IMG/VR virus record: IMGVR_UViG_3300009413_000098
Location: 1-22,256 of that record
Length of the DNA stretch: 22,256 nt
Reading direction: 5' to 3' (one strand)
DNA from: a virus
The position numbers and the translations under genes are program-made. Under the pieces are notes generated by a model. It did not search any database. It was given only the letters and a program-made list of their open reading frames with translations, and was not told where the DNA came from. Positions 1 through 9,209 of this stretch are shown one piece after another (the stretch's first letter is position 1; each line of letters starts with the position of its first letter).

Positions 1-119
1 CTAACCCGGCGGTGATGCCGAATGCCATGATGGGTGTTCCGCCACCGCAGCCCACGCCACAGGCAGGGCCTGTAGTACCGCCCGGGTCACCAAGACCCGG
101 CGCACAGGGAGGTATCTGA
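1..119 (+). CDS. C-terminal end of an upstream virion protein (portal-like position)
   Basis: Only the last 38 codons are present. The frame is open from position 3 and ends at TGA 117-119. The peptide is rich in proline, glycine and alanine and looks disordered, ending in PGAQGGI. Its stop overlaps the next start as TGATG, so the two genes are probably translationally coupled. Portal proteins of tailed phages often end in such low-complexity tails, and a portal gene is expected somewhere before the scaffold and capsid genes. The portal assignment is therefore inference from position and composition; nothing in these residues is diagnostic. Confidence 0.6.
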   Translation, partial: NPAVMPNAMMGVPPPQPTPQAGPVVPPGSPRPGAQGGI

Positions 120-2053
120 TGGCTAACGTCTTTGGAAACTGGGGCTTTATACCGGGGATAGCTGGCAGTACATGGCTGGCACCCCCGGTTGAAACTATGT
201 GGAGTATGTTTACTAACAAGAGCGGAGACCTTGACAAGGCAATGGATGAGTATGTTTCCGGGTCGGATATGTTCGGGGAATACGGTGACGAGGGTATGCT
301 GGAGGAAGAGGCATCTGATGCCGTCGATCAGGCGATCATGCAGCTCCACTCCCCTGTCCCGACAGCGGGACTTGTCCCCGGCTTCGGCCCTGCCCTGACT
401 GACCAGGAACTACAGAACGTTGTGCAAAACTACCCCGGCATACAGGAACTGGCTACCGTGAGTTACGGTGATATGGACAATCTGTTTGACCAGGCACAGG
501 ACTTCATGGATGCGGGCGGAGAGGACTTTGATAACTTCGTGACAGACCTTGAGGATCTTGCAGAAGACAGCGGTATAGATTTGTGGGACGCTATCAAGGG
601 TGTGGGTAATGCGATAACGGATGCGGCCACGGATGTACTGGGATTAGCAGGTGAGGGTGCATTAACACAGGCTGAGGCGACAGTAACACAGGCTGATACA
701 GTTGCTTCAATACTGAACTCGGGTGCTGACTGGATAGAAGATCGCGTGGAGGATTTGGGACAGGTTGTAATGGAGAATAGCAAGACGGAAGCCCTTGCAA
801 GTCAAATGACATACGATCATATCATGGGTGACGGCATATCCAGCACTACCCAGAATATGGCCGACAAAATGGACCAGGAGTATCAGCAGGATATCCTGTT
901 CGGGGAATTCGAGACTGACTGGGCAGAAGACCCGGCAGCCTTCCTGAGCTTCATTGGTAACGAGGATAACTATATGCCAGATGAGGCTGGCGGAGTAGCG
1001 ATTGACCCGAATGCACTGGAAGCATGGCTTGCCTCACTGTTTGCAAGCGGCGACCCGGACCAGATAGAAATTGGTAATGCAGTACAGGCGCAGTACACAT
1101 CACTCAACCTGGACGGGACAGGCCAGGCACCAGGCACTGGTGGGGAACCAACTCCTGAGCCAACCATGACCACCGATATACCCGACACCACCGATATACC
1201 AGAAGAGATGGACATAAGTGATCTCCCGTTTGTAGACTATACGGATACCGGGATTGACACTCCAGAAGACCCTGGAGTTGAAATGCAGTTTGACAGACCC
1301 ATACCGGGCATCGAGTACGACCCAACCATTGGCATTCCCGTGAGACAACCTTCCTACTGGGATCAGTTCAACAACGTATTTAACAACCTGCCCGGTTCCG
1401 GTAGGTTTGAAGCACAGCAGCGCAAGGGCGACCTCTTTAAAGATGCCGAGACGCTATTCTATCTCAACACGAAATGGGAGGACAGGGACTGGCTTAAGGA
1501 TGCAGGAGCCGACCCGTTCAGCGCAGGTATGGTTGATGATGATTTGGGTGGGGATGGTTGGGTGCGCGGCAATATGCTTGAATCCGATGCCGTAAACGAG
1601 GAAGCCCTGTTCTCGGACTGGCTTGAAGGTACATACCTACAGAAGCCCGGCGAGACACGTTCCGGGTTACACGATTCTGTCAGAAGTCTCCGTGATAATA
1701 TGGAACAGTTTTCCGGCCTCAGCAATGCCCACGTCAGTAATATTGTCGGCCAAAACGCTGAAGGATATGACATGCTGATGGACAGGGCAGTATTCATGTC
1801 ACCAAACACCCAAAGCGAGAATCGCCTGTCGAACTTGGTTGCGATGTACAACACGCATCCCGGCGCTGACACATGGGTGAGGAATTATATGCAGAACTTC
1901 TTTCAGAATATGCTGTCCGACTGGACTAGCGCCGGGCGCAGTAAAGAGGACTTCCTAACAACATTTGTTAAGGATGCACCTGCGATGCAGGCACAGGCAC
2001 CAAGGCAGCCAGCACCTAACGGCACTAGTTCGCCATCTCCGTATGGATGGTAA
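119..2053 (+). CDS. Large acidic hypothetical virion protein (644 aa)
   Basis: I do not recognise the family. The ATG has a good SD (GGGAGG, 107-112) six bases upstream and overlaps the previous stop. The protein is strikingly acidic, with Asp/Glu clusters through residues 35-75 and 150-180 and a Pro/Thr/Asp-rich linker around 340-420 containing repeated TDIPDTTDIPEE-type units. It is mostly predicted helix-forming outside the linker, with no signal peptide and no convincing membrane segment. The C-terminus is Pro/Gln/Ser-rich. Its place between a portal-like tail and the giant gene suggests a virion or assembly component, perhaps an internal protein packaged with the genome. That role is inference. 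It could equally be a second scaffold or chaperone. Confidence 0.8.
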   Translation: MANVFGNWGFIPGIAGSTWLAPPVETMWSMFTNKSGDLDKAMDEYVSGSDMFGEYGDEGMLEEEASDAVDQAIMQLHSPVPTAGLVPGFGPALTDQELQNVVQNYPGIQELATVSYGDMDNLFDQAQDFMDAGGEDFDNFVTDLEDLAEDSGIDLWDAIKGVGNAITDAATDVLGLAGEGALTQAEATVTQADTVASILNSGADWIEDRVEDLGQVVMENSKTEALASQMTYDHIMGDGISSTTQNMADKMDQEYQQDILFGEFETDWAEDPAAFLSFIGNEDNYMPDEAGGVAIDPNALEAWLASLFASGDPDQIEIGNAVQAQYTSLNLDGTGQAPGTGGEPTPEPTMTTDIPDTTDIPEEMDISDLPFVDYTDTGIDTPEDPGVEMQFDRPIPGIEYDPTIGIPVRQPSYWDQFNNVFNNLPGSGRFEAQQRKGDLFKDAETLFYLNTKWEDRDWLKDAGADPFSAGMVDDDLGGDGWVRGNMLESDAVNEEALFSDWLEGTYLQKPGETRSGLHDSVRSLRDNMEQFSGLSNAHVSNIVGQNAEGYDMLMDRAVFMSPNTQSENRLSNLVAMYNTHPGADTWVRNYMQNFFQNMLSDWTSAGRSKEDFLTTFVKDAPAMQAQAPRQPAPNGTSSPSPYGW

Positions 2054-2059
2054 TATAAT
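2054..2059 (+). promoter_or_regulatory. Possible -10 promoter element in an AT-rich gap
   Basis: The 45-base gap between the 644-aa and 286-aa genes is AT-rich and holds two perfect TATAAT hexamers, at 2054-2059 and 2081-2086. The second has a fair -35 (TTGTTA, 2059-2064, 16-base spacer), but transcription from it would start at or beyond the SD at 2087-2096, so it would not serve the next gene well. The first would leave a usable leader but lacks a convincing -35. Low confidence: AT-rich gaps throw up such matches by chance. Confidence 0.25.
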
Positions 2060-2098
2060 TGTTAACGAGCATAAGTTTAGTATAATAAGGGGGAAATA

Positions 2099-2959
2099 AT
2101 GGCAGCAACATTTAATACCGTGACCGGAAAATGGACTCCGCAATCCGGGCCATTCGCGGGGATGGAATACGATGATGAACTATCGGCGTTAGCAGCCGAG
2201 GGAGGCACTGGTGTGACAGCTCAGCCGGTCGGACAGGGTGCGCCCGAGGTCGTGGGTGGTTATTCTCAGCAGCAGGATACAGCGATGCAGAATCTGTTCC
2301 AGGAGGCTGGACTACCGTGGAGAGATGTAACTCCGCAACAACAGTTCAGTCAGTATGCAGGGCAGCAGTTTCAACCCGGTGGGTATAACCCGATGCGGGG
2401 CGCGTTCTACAATGCGTACAATCCCCTGATGCAGCAGTACTATCTGCAATCACCAACAATGGCACAGCCCGGAGGTTCGTTTGCTGATTTTATGGGAAGC
2501 TATACTCAGCCAGGATTAGAGAACATGAGACAGCTCGCACAGCGAGCCTCGGCCATTGCCAACCTTACACCAGGGCAGTTCATGCAGTATGTAGATCCAC
2601 AGACAGATTATACCGGACCAGCTATTGGGACAGCGGCGCTGGGGCAAATTGGGGCGTTGGACGATGCACAACGGCTCATGTACAGGCAGATATACGGCAC
2701 TGGGGAAGGGTCAGAGCAGAACAGGAGACAGCTTGCCAATATGCTGGCGATGCAGCGCGGAAGTGGTGGCGGGATGTACGGCGGCATTCTGGGACAGGCG
2801 ATACAGGGAGCGATGAACGAGTTATATGATCAACTGATTGCCCAGCAACCCGGAGCGAATTTCCTTGACTGGTACCTTGGGCGCACCTCGGGTTTGGGAG
2901 GCGTGGCTGGCCGCCAAGCAACCCCAGCCGTGACCAACGGTAATGGAACACAGGTGTAA
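2099..2959 (+). CDS. Gln/Gly/Pro-rich hypothetical virion protein (286 aa)
   Basis: The ATG follows the SD-like run AAGGGGGAAA (2087-2096). The protein is unusually rich in Gln, Gly, Pro, Met and Tyr and poor in Lys, with repeated QQQ/QQF segments at residues 56-95 and a Gly/Met cluster near 220-235. Residues about 90-132 contain a pattern shared with the next gene product: QF, then a variable stretch, RG, aromatic, AY, YL, then SF.DF. The C-terminal third has NFLDWYLGRTSG, similar in flavour to NPFLDYLSGAG at the start of the next protein. There is no membrane segment or enzyme motif. It probably works with its neighbours in the virion; the function is unknown. Confidence 0.8.
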   Translation: MAATFNTVTGKWTPQSGPFAGMEYDDELSALAAEGGTGVTAQPVGQGAPEVVGGYSQQQDTAMQNLFQEAGLPWRDVTPQQQFSQYAGQQFQPGGYNPMRGAFYNAYNPLMQQYYLQSPTMAQPGGSFADFMGSYTQPGLENMRQLAQRASAIANLTPGQFMQYVDPQTDYTGPAIGTAALGQIGALDDAQRLMYRQIYGTGEGSEQNRRQLANMLAMQRGSGGGMYGGILGQAIQGAMNELYDQLIAQQPGANFLDWYLGRTSGLGGVAGRQATPAVTNGNGTQV

Positions 2960-2970
2960 GGGAGTAATAT

Positions 2971-3327
2971 ATGGCTAACGGAAATAATCCTTTCCTGGAC
3001 TATTTATCAGGCGCAGGCGACTGGGGCAGCCTATTGTTGACCCAATTGCCACAGGCCGCGTATTACAGTTCTCCTGCCGGGACACAGTTTGGCGGGCAAA
3101 GCCCAAGGCAGGGACGTTACTTTCAGCAGGCATACCAGGATGTGTACAGCGACTACCTTGGTCAGATAGGCTCTGCCCTGAGAAGCGGACAAGAACAAGA
3201 ACCCAGGTCCTTCCAGGAATTCCTTGAGACTGACCCGTGGACGGCACGGTACGGAAGACTTCCCCAGTATGAGCGCGGCGTAACACGCGCATACACTGAT
3301 CCGAGAACGAGGTTTATCTTTTACTAA
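2971..3327 (+). CDS. Small hypothetical protein related to its upstream neighbour (118 aa)
   Basis: The SD AAGGGAG (2958-2964) overlaps the previous stop, and the TAA overlaps the next ATG (TAATG, 3325-3329). Residues 39-84 follow the same pattern as residues 90-132 of the 286-aa protein: QF, RG followed by aromatics, AY, a YL pair, then SFQEF. It looks like a shortened paralogue or a module shared by the two. It is rich in Gln, Tyr, Arg and Gly. No enzyme motif, signal peptide or membrane helix is seen. A minor virion or assembly protein is plausible from context only. Confidence 0.75.
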   Translation: MANGNNPFLDYLSGAGDWGSLLLTQLPQAAYYSSPAGTQFGGQSPRQGRYFQQAYQDVYSDYLGQIGSALRSGQEQEPRSFQEFLETDPWTARYGRLPQYERGVTRAYTDPRTRFIFY

Positions 3328-6300
3328 TGCCTTCTCAAGAAGAAATACAACGCCGCAGGGAGCGTAACGCGGAATGGGCCAGGCAGAGAGCGGCCAAAGC
3401 CACGCCTACTGGCGGGCTTGAACTTGGCCGTCGCGTCGTGGAGCCTGTATACAAGAAGGTTATAGAACCCTTGCTTATGTATCCCCAACGCGCTGCCGGA
3501 GAAGTAGTTCAGCAGTTCGGGGAAACCCGTGAAGCTATCAGGGACCGTGGTGTTCTTGGTGGCATCGGTCACCTTGGACGGGAAACATTAAGCACGGGGC
3601 TTGATGTAGCAGCAGACCTTACTCCCCTGCCCGAGTCGTGGGGGGAAAGGATGGACCCATCGGGTGAAACCGCTATGGGTGCAGAGGTGGAAAGGGCTAA
3701 GAGGCAGTTCGAGGCGGAGCAGGGGCGACGGCCTACGATGACGGAAGAGTACGACATCATGGCTACCATTCAGGACAGGGAGATGCCCTGGCTGACGGAG
3801 CGACAGAAAGTAGGACCCCTCGAGTTCTCAAACAGGATGTGGATCGAGGCTCCGACCGAGATAGCGTCGGCAGTAGGGGAGACGGCCTTGACGCTTGGTG
3901 TGGCTAGCGCGGGAAAACTGGGCGGTAAAGTACTCGGCAAGGTCGGACAACACGTCGCTGCGAAGTACGGCGCAGGAGAAGGGGCGAAGGCTACGACAGC
4001 CCGTGTAGCGGGCGGCGGTCTACAGCAAGTAGGCGGTGCGGTCGAGAAGGTACTGATGACCCCCAAGAAACTGGATGATCTGTTTGGCGTGATGGTGGCG
4101 AAGCCGTTAGGGTGGTTGTGGCAGGGTGGTGTAGCCAAGCCTGTCCTCTTTGGTGTAGGGGCCGTGAGTATCACAAAGGCACAGCTTAAAAATACTATTA
4201 ACATATTCAGGAAGCGCGCTATTGAGGAAGGCGCTCCTGTGATGGAAGTGAATAAGAAGGCTCAGGACTTTTCACGGTCTGTGATTGACCAGAATAAAGT
4301 AGAGAATATGAAACCAGGTCAGCAGTTACGGCTGTTTGATGATGAGATTGATACTGCCGCAGGACAGGCAAAGCTCATGAGTGAAGAGCCAGACCTGTCT
4401 GTCGGTACTGGGGGTAGGCCTGACGCAATGGAATCTCTTGCGCTACGCACAGCATCATTAACTCGCCTCGCAGAGAAATACCCTCTTCGCAGTGCCAGTG
4501 ATCCTGCTATTATTCCGCAAGATATCTTGGGCAATATGTACAATGATGTTGACGCAATCGCGCGTTCAGCACAAGAAGGCATGGGCATAGATGAGTGGTC
4601 TAAATTAAGCCCCGAAGCCAAGGTGTCCGAGGTCATGGATGGCGTTGGAGATATTAACCCACGAGATGGCTTAGAGGTTAACTATGACATTGATCCGGGT
4701 AAGTTCGATGTACATGACATCATGGATGATATCGTGCATGACGTATTAGATACTCCGCAGTTCAAGGCTCCCCGTACACCTGTGGGGCCAGAGGTAGTTC
4801 CGCAGGATCGCGGTGGGTTCCATCATCCAGTGCATATGCTGAGCGTAGATTTCGCAAGTACATATACTGAACGAGGGCGGGATATTGTGCGGGGTTTATG
4901 GGATGACTATATACTCCCGCTAGAAAACAAGCTGAAAAGCAATATTCCTGAATCCTGGGGCAAGGCTCCGGTTGTCGGGGGCCTGTTCAGGAAACCAACA
5001 CGCGTCATCACCCGTGCAGAGACACCGGAGGGACAGGCGGCTGCCAGGAGTGGACGCGACGTAGAACGTAAGTTGAATGATTTTAGTGATAAAGCTGATG
5101 AGGCCACCGAGGCTATGGCTAATAATGCGCGTGGCGATATAGCGTTTATGCTTGCCAAAATGGTAGACCAGGGTGTTATCAGGTTTAACTCTGGAACAGC
5201 CAAGGTTATGAATGCCGCCCACGATGCGGATGATGCGGCAGAGATTATTACTGCAAGCGGTAGCTTGATAGAAGATATCCTTGAAGGTGCAGGGCGTGAA
5301 GGACAGGGCAACTACGTCTTCAGCGATGCCGTGCTAGAGGGGTCTGGTATGACCTTCAGGGGCAACACCCTGGTCAGCGAAGGGTATCAGGGCGTTAGAT
5401 CCAAAAATGCGAGGGGGGAGACTGTGGATGCTAACCTGCTCCCCGGCTTTGGTGATGTAGCGGAACGGCTTCCGCTATATGAGCAGCAGCTCAAGTCTGT
5501 CAAGGTACAGATCGGACAGGAGGTACGCGATGCGTATTCTCTGATGCAGGACATCACCGAATACACAGCTCGCATGGAGAACACACTTGTGGATATGGGT
5601 GTCAATATGCGAGGTCCATTACCTAAAGTGGCAGGCAAGGCGCAGCAGGGCGTTGCGAGAGGTGTGATGTACGGGGAAGGCGCACACTACTTTCCACGCA
5701 ATGCTTCTGGCGCTGTCGAGATAAACCCCGCTACGGGCAAAGCCGAGCTTGTGCTGAATGAGAAGCAGGCTCCGACGGAACTTACATTTAACCCAGAGGG
5801 TGGTGGCAGGTGGGGAGTGCCTGCTATTAAGGGCAGGGTAGCCCTGTCTCAGGCTGAAGGCATGACAAGGGGTGAATGGTATGCCCACCCCGCCGATGCG
5901 GTAGCAGACTATATCAAGTTCGTTGGGGATAAGAAGCGTAACGATGCTATTGGAGATTTCATAGTTCGGTATTCACAGGCGAACAAGGTGGAGTCAGGTA
6001 CGGTTAAGCAGCTTCTCAAAAACTCCGATGAGTTCCAGAAGTTCGAGATGAACCTGGAGAAGGTACGCAACAAGATACGCAACATCAAGAATCGCCAGAA
6101 GCGCGCTACTGGCATGGGTCAGACGCGCCTGATAATATCCGCAGACGATGTTATGAAGGACATGAGAAAAGAACTACGCTTAACGCCCCTCACTAAGTTC
6201 CAGGGAACGGCAGAGGGTGTTGAAGAATACTTCCAGTACATGGATAAGAAGTTCGCGGAATGGCACAAAAAGGTCAAGAGTTTAGGGGGCCGTCAGAGCA

Positions 6301-9161
6301 AGAACAAAGAAGAGATGGAGCAGGTCTTAAAATTACTGGACAAGGCAAAGGCCAATTATGATATTGCGAAGAAGGATCTGTTGCGCGGTAAGGCAACAAT
6401 GTCCGGTATGGGGTTAGGGTTGGAGGGAGTATATTTCCCCCATGCCTTCAGGGACGCTATCCTGAATGCGTCCGCGGCAGCAGAGAAACGCCGACAACTA
6501 CCCGGAGGGGGTCTCGTTGCGATTAACTCGCTTCTGCGTATGTACGGTGCAACGGGAGACATGAGCGCCATCGGCATACAGGGCAGCGCTGCGCTTATCA
6601 ACGAAGCAGCGATGGGAACAAGAGCGACGAGGCTGGTTCCGGGGATTGGTCAGTTGGGCAAAGATGTCCGAGGAACACAGGAGCTGAAGATTAACCGTCA
6701 AGGGGATTCATGGAAGGCCTTTAAGTCAAGCCTACAGGCGTGGACGGACAAAGGCCCGGATATCGTTGGTGAGTACTTTTACATTGCCCGTCGCACAGCT
6801 ATTAATAACGGGACACTCACCCCGGACGAATGGGCAAGTGCGGGTCTGGGTATCCTTGCCAACGCACCGGACTTTTATGTTAGTCGCAACAGACATATAT
6901 TGACTAAGTTTGACCGTATGTTTACACAGTACGGCAACGTACTCAGGCACGGTCTGGCAGATGCAGAGTTACAACTTTTGATGGCTCAGACAGGCAAGAC
7001 GGCACGACAACTTCTGGACAGCGGAGATGCTGCCAGGATAGCAGGGTTTACCAACGTATTTACAGGAGTGGGGCAGCGCAGGTGGGGTGGCAATTCCGCA
7101 CAGTTCCTGCTCTTTGCCCCGCGGTTTTTCCACGCAAGGATGAAGGTGGCTTCGGATGCACTGAAGGGGGTACTGCCGGGAACGAACAAGACGCTGGAGC
7201 GTCGCATCGCAGCCAAGCACATGACTCGCTATATGGGCTTTGCCTCGTTTCTTACCTTCGGCATTAATGAACTCAACGGTGAAGAGACGGATATCAATCC
7301 GTTGATACAAAATCCCTCAACAGGTAAATGGCACTTTAACCCGAACTTCATGCGTATACACGCAGGTTCGTTGGATGTCAGCCTGTTTGGTCCCTTTGAT
7401 TCCTTGCTGAGAATTTTTAGTTCATTGCCGCTGATGGCACTCAATCGCAAACACGGCGGTGAGATATTGCGGGACTTGCGGAGTAATGTTAGCGCCCCGG
7501 TAAGCAGCCTTGGCCTCGATATTATTACTGGCTACAATTCCATAGGCGAGCGCACAAGGCCGCAGGACGAGGGGTTTATTGAAGGTGTGTTTAGCCCGGA
7601 GATGATGAATACGTTGTTGGAACACGCACTGCCGTTTTCATGGAACGATGTCTTCTTGGCCGATCCCGGTAAGCAAACCCTAGGTGGTCGGTTCAGCGAG
7701 GGCTTCCGAGAGATTGGCGAGGGGGATATCAAGGAAGGTGTCACGGAAACAGTCACTGCCGCAGCACAGTTTGGTTTCGGCATACTGGGTACTAAGAGTG
7801 CATACGAGAGTGTTAGTGAAACACTAAACAAGGCGTATGCGGACATACTGGAACTTGGCCCCGATGACCCGAGGCTACAAGAAGCCTTTGGGGTAACAGG
7901 CAAGAGCGATGCCAGGATGACGCAGGGCGAACTGAACGAGATATGGGCGAGTATGGGCAAGGACTGGTGGCACAAAATCGTCAACGTGGATGACGGCTTT
8001 GATATAAGCCTGTCGTTTGCGGCTATTGGTTCCGAGAAGACACCGACGTGGGACCAGGTAGCCAGTGATATACGCAAGAACATACAGCGGTCAGTGCGTG
8101 AAGGTAAATTCACGGAGATTATGACAGCAGAGGAACTGATCACACTTGAGAACCGCGTGAAGGAACGAATGGAGCAGAGTGCCACGGAATATTCTCGGTA
8201 CGCTGTGGAGCGGGATGAGATCATAGCCGATGGGTTTACAAAGCTGCAAAAGGCAGAAGCGGACTTTCTGGAGAGTGGAGCTAAAGACCTTGGGAAGTTT
8301 ATGAAAGGTATGTCAGACATCCGCAAGGCGACAGCGTCAACCCTGCGAGCCTTAACGGGTCCTCATGGTACCTTTGAGGACATAGGGGAAGAACTATTCA
8401 AGTTCAGCCGTGACACAGCACTGGGCAACCTGTCTACCTTTGACAGGGATGTCTTTGACAGCGCACAGTCATGGTATTACACCCTGCTATACCCCGGTAA
8501 GGATGAAAAGGGGCCGGACGGCAAACTTCTTCGGGGGCCTGACAACAAGCCTCTTACTACAATTGTTACAGACGGTGGTTCGGTGGACTGGGATCTGCGC
8601 GAGCAACGCCTCGAGATGTGGGAAGATGTGATGAAAAAGCAATTCCCTGCCCTGTCCGATACCAAGATAAAGAGTTACCGGAGAAGGCTGGAAGAACACC
8701 AGAAGCGTGAGTCTCCGCCAATCACAGGCATGATCCTGGACTTACAGGATGCCATCGCTGAGTCAGGGTACTACGATGTGCGTAAGAAAGGGGTAGAGTC
8801 ATGGCTGTCCCGGTATGCGCCCGGTACAACGGCACAGGGCATGGAGATATACAAAGAATGGGATGCTTCAGATGCAACCATGAGGGCTACCCTGGAGAAC
8901 AAGCATAGGTGGCTGGGTAATTTGCGTAGTGCAATGGATGTGTGGAGAGGGCCATTCTTCAGGAAGCAACCACATATTGATGCCATGCTGATGGTGCTGT
9001 CTACACGGAATACTCAGCCCAAAACCCCTGCCGGGCAAACAGTGTGGTATATCATGGAGCGGAACCGTCGCAACGTGAAGCCTATCAAGGACTGGACGGG
9101 CTTCCTGTCTGCCGTGCGTAACATAGAGGTCGATCCTGAAGCGATCAAGCGTTACCAGTAA
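3327..9161 (+). CDS. Giant 1944-aa probable internal/ejection virion protein
   Basis: This is the largest gene, about a quarter of the window, coupled to the previous stop by TAATG and with only a weak GAGG upstream. The N-terminus is very basic (Arg-rich, residues 1-25). Residues about 170-290 contain Gly/Ala-rich hydrophobic helices (IASAVGETALTLGVASAGK; KPVLFGVGAVSITKAQL) that could insert in membranes. Coiled-coil-like Lys/Glu helices occupy about 905-930 and 975-1030. YFP(R/H) occurs at 788-791 and 1036-1039. FAPRFF at 1263-1268, followed by NPNFMRIHAGSLDV at 1338-1351, resembles the RFF/...G.IR.G..R.D pattern I associate with C-terminal domains of phage large polyvalent proteins (LPD38-like). 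That match is from memory and needs a profile search. I see no lysozyme, transglycosylase or polymerase signature. Size and context suggest a protein packaged inside the capsid and ejected with DNA. Confidence 0.85.
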   Translation: MPSQEEIQRRRERNAEWARQRAAKATPTGGLELGRRVVEPVYKKVIEPLLMYPQRAAGEVVQQFGETREAIRDRGVLGGIGHLGRETLSTGLDVAADLTPLPESWGERMDPSGETAMGAEVERAKRQFEAEQGRRPTMTEEYDIMATIQDREMPWLTERQKVGPLEFSNRMWIEAPTEIASAVGETALTLGVASAGKLGGKVLGKVGQHVAAKYGAGEGAKATTARVAGGGLQQVGGAVEKVLMTPKKLDDLFGVMVAKPLGWLWQGGVAKPVLFGVGAVSITKAQLKNTINIFRKRAIEEGAPVMEVNKKAQDFSRSVIDQNKVENMKPGQQLRLFDDEIDTAAGQAKLMSEEPDLSVGTGGRPDAMESLALRTASLTRLAEKYPLRSASDPAIIPQDILGNMYNDVDAIARSAQEGMGIDEWSKLSPEAKVSEVMDGVGDINPRDGLEVNYDIDPGKFDVHDIMDDIVHDVLDTPQFKAPRTPVGPEVVPQDRGGFHHPVHMLSVDFASTYTERGRDIVRGLWDDYILPLENKLKSNIPESWGKAPVVGGLFRKPTRVITRAETPEGQAAARSGRDVERKLNDFSDKADEATEAMANNARGDIAFMLAKMVDQGVIRFNSGTAKVMNAAHDADDAAEIITASGSLIEDILEGAGREGQGNYVFSDAVLEGSGMTFRGNTLVSEGYQGVRSKNARGETVDANLLPGFGDVAERLPLYEQQLKSVKVQIGQEVRDAYSLMQDITEYTARMENTLVDMGVNMRGPLPKVAGKAQQGVARGVMYGEGAHYFPRNASGAVEINPATGKAELVLNEKQAPTELTFNPEGGGRWGVPAIKGRVALSQAEGMTRGEWYAHPADAVADYIKFVGDKKRNDAIGDFIVRYSQANKVESGTVKQLLKNSDEFQKFEMNLEKVRNKIRNIKNRQKRATGMGQTRLIISADDVMKDMRKELRLTPLTKFQGTAEGVEEYFQYMDKKFAEWHKKVKSLGGRQSKNKEEMEQVLKLLDKAKANYDIAKKDLLRGKATMSGMGLGLEGVYFPHAFRDAILNASAAAEKRRQLPGGGLVAINSLLRMYGATGDMSAIGIQGSAALINEAAMGTRATRLVPGIGQLGKDVRGTQELKINRQGDSWKAFKSSLQAWTDKGPDIVGEYFYIARRTAINNGTLTPDEWASAGLGILANAPDFYVSRNRHILTKFDRMFTQYGNVLRHGLADAELQLLMAQTGKTARQLLDSGDAARIAGFTNVFTGVGQRRWGGNSAQFLLFAPRFFHARMKVASDALKGVLPGTNKTLERRIAAKHMTRYMGFASFLTFGINELNGEETDINPLIQNPSTGKWHFNPNFMRIHAGSLDVSLFGPFDSLLRIFSSLPLMALNRKHGGEILRDLRSNVSAPVSSLGLDIITGYNSIGERTRPQDEGFIEGVFSPEMMNTLLEHALPFSWNDVFLADPGKQTLGGRFSEGFREIGEGDIKEGVTETVTAAAQFGFGILGTKSAYESVSETLNKAYADILELGPDDPRLQEAFGVTGKSDARMTQGELNEIWASMGKDWWHKIVNVDDGFDISLSFAAIGSEKTPTWDQVASDIRKNIQRSVREGKFTEIMTAEELITLENRVKERMEQSATEYSRYAVERDEIIADGFTKLQKAEADFLESGAKDLGKFMKGMSDIRKATASTLRALTGPHGTFEDIGEELFKFSRDTALGNLSTFDRDVFDSAQSWYYTLLYPGKDEKGPDGKLLRGPDNKPLTTIVTDGGSVDWDLREQRLEMWEDVMKKQFPALSDTKIKSYRRRLEEHQKRESPPITGMILDLQDAIAESGYYDVRKKGVESWLSRYAPGTTAQGMEIYKEWDASDATMRATLENKHRWLGNLRSAMDVWRGPFFRKQPHIDAMLMVLSTRNTQPKTPAGQTVWYIMERNRRNVKPIKDWTGFLSAVRNIEVDPEAIKRYQ

Positions 9162-9209
9162 CTCTTGACATTTCGGGAAAATAGAAGAAACTACATAAGG
9201 AGTAAGGAA

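Noticed and set aside
1-237. Minus-strand frame of 78 codons at the left edge
   Set aside because: It overlaps both the upstream gene end and the start of the 644-aa gene, each of which has a better-supported frame and a TGATG junction.
2081-2086. TATAAT with TTGTTA upstream as promoter of the 286-aa gene
   Set aside because: Transcription would start inside or after the SD, leaving no ribosome binding site on the message.
7532-8326. Long open frame on the minus strand (264 codons) inside the giant gene
   Set aside because: It is fully inside a continuous + strand gene, is Ser/Pro-rich as expected of an antisense shadow, and no other minus-strand gene exists in the window.
9165-9209. TTG start giving a 15-residue longer scaffold protein
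   Set aside because: No SD precedes it, whereas ATG 9210 has AAGGAG at correct spacing.
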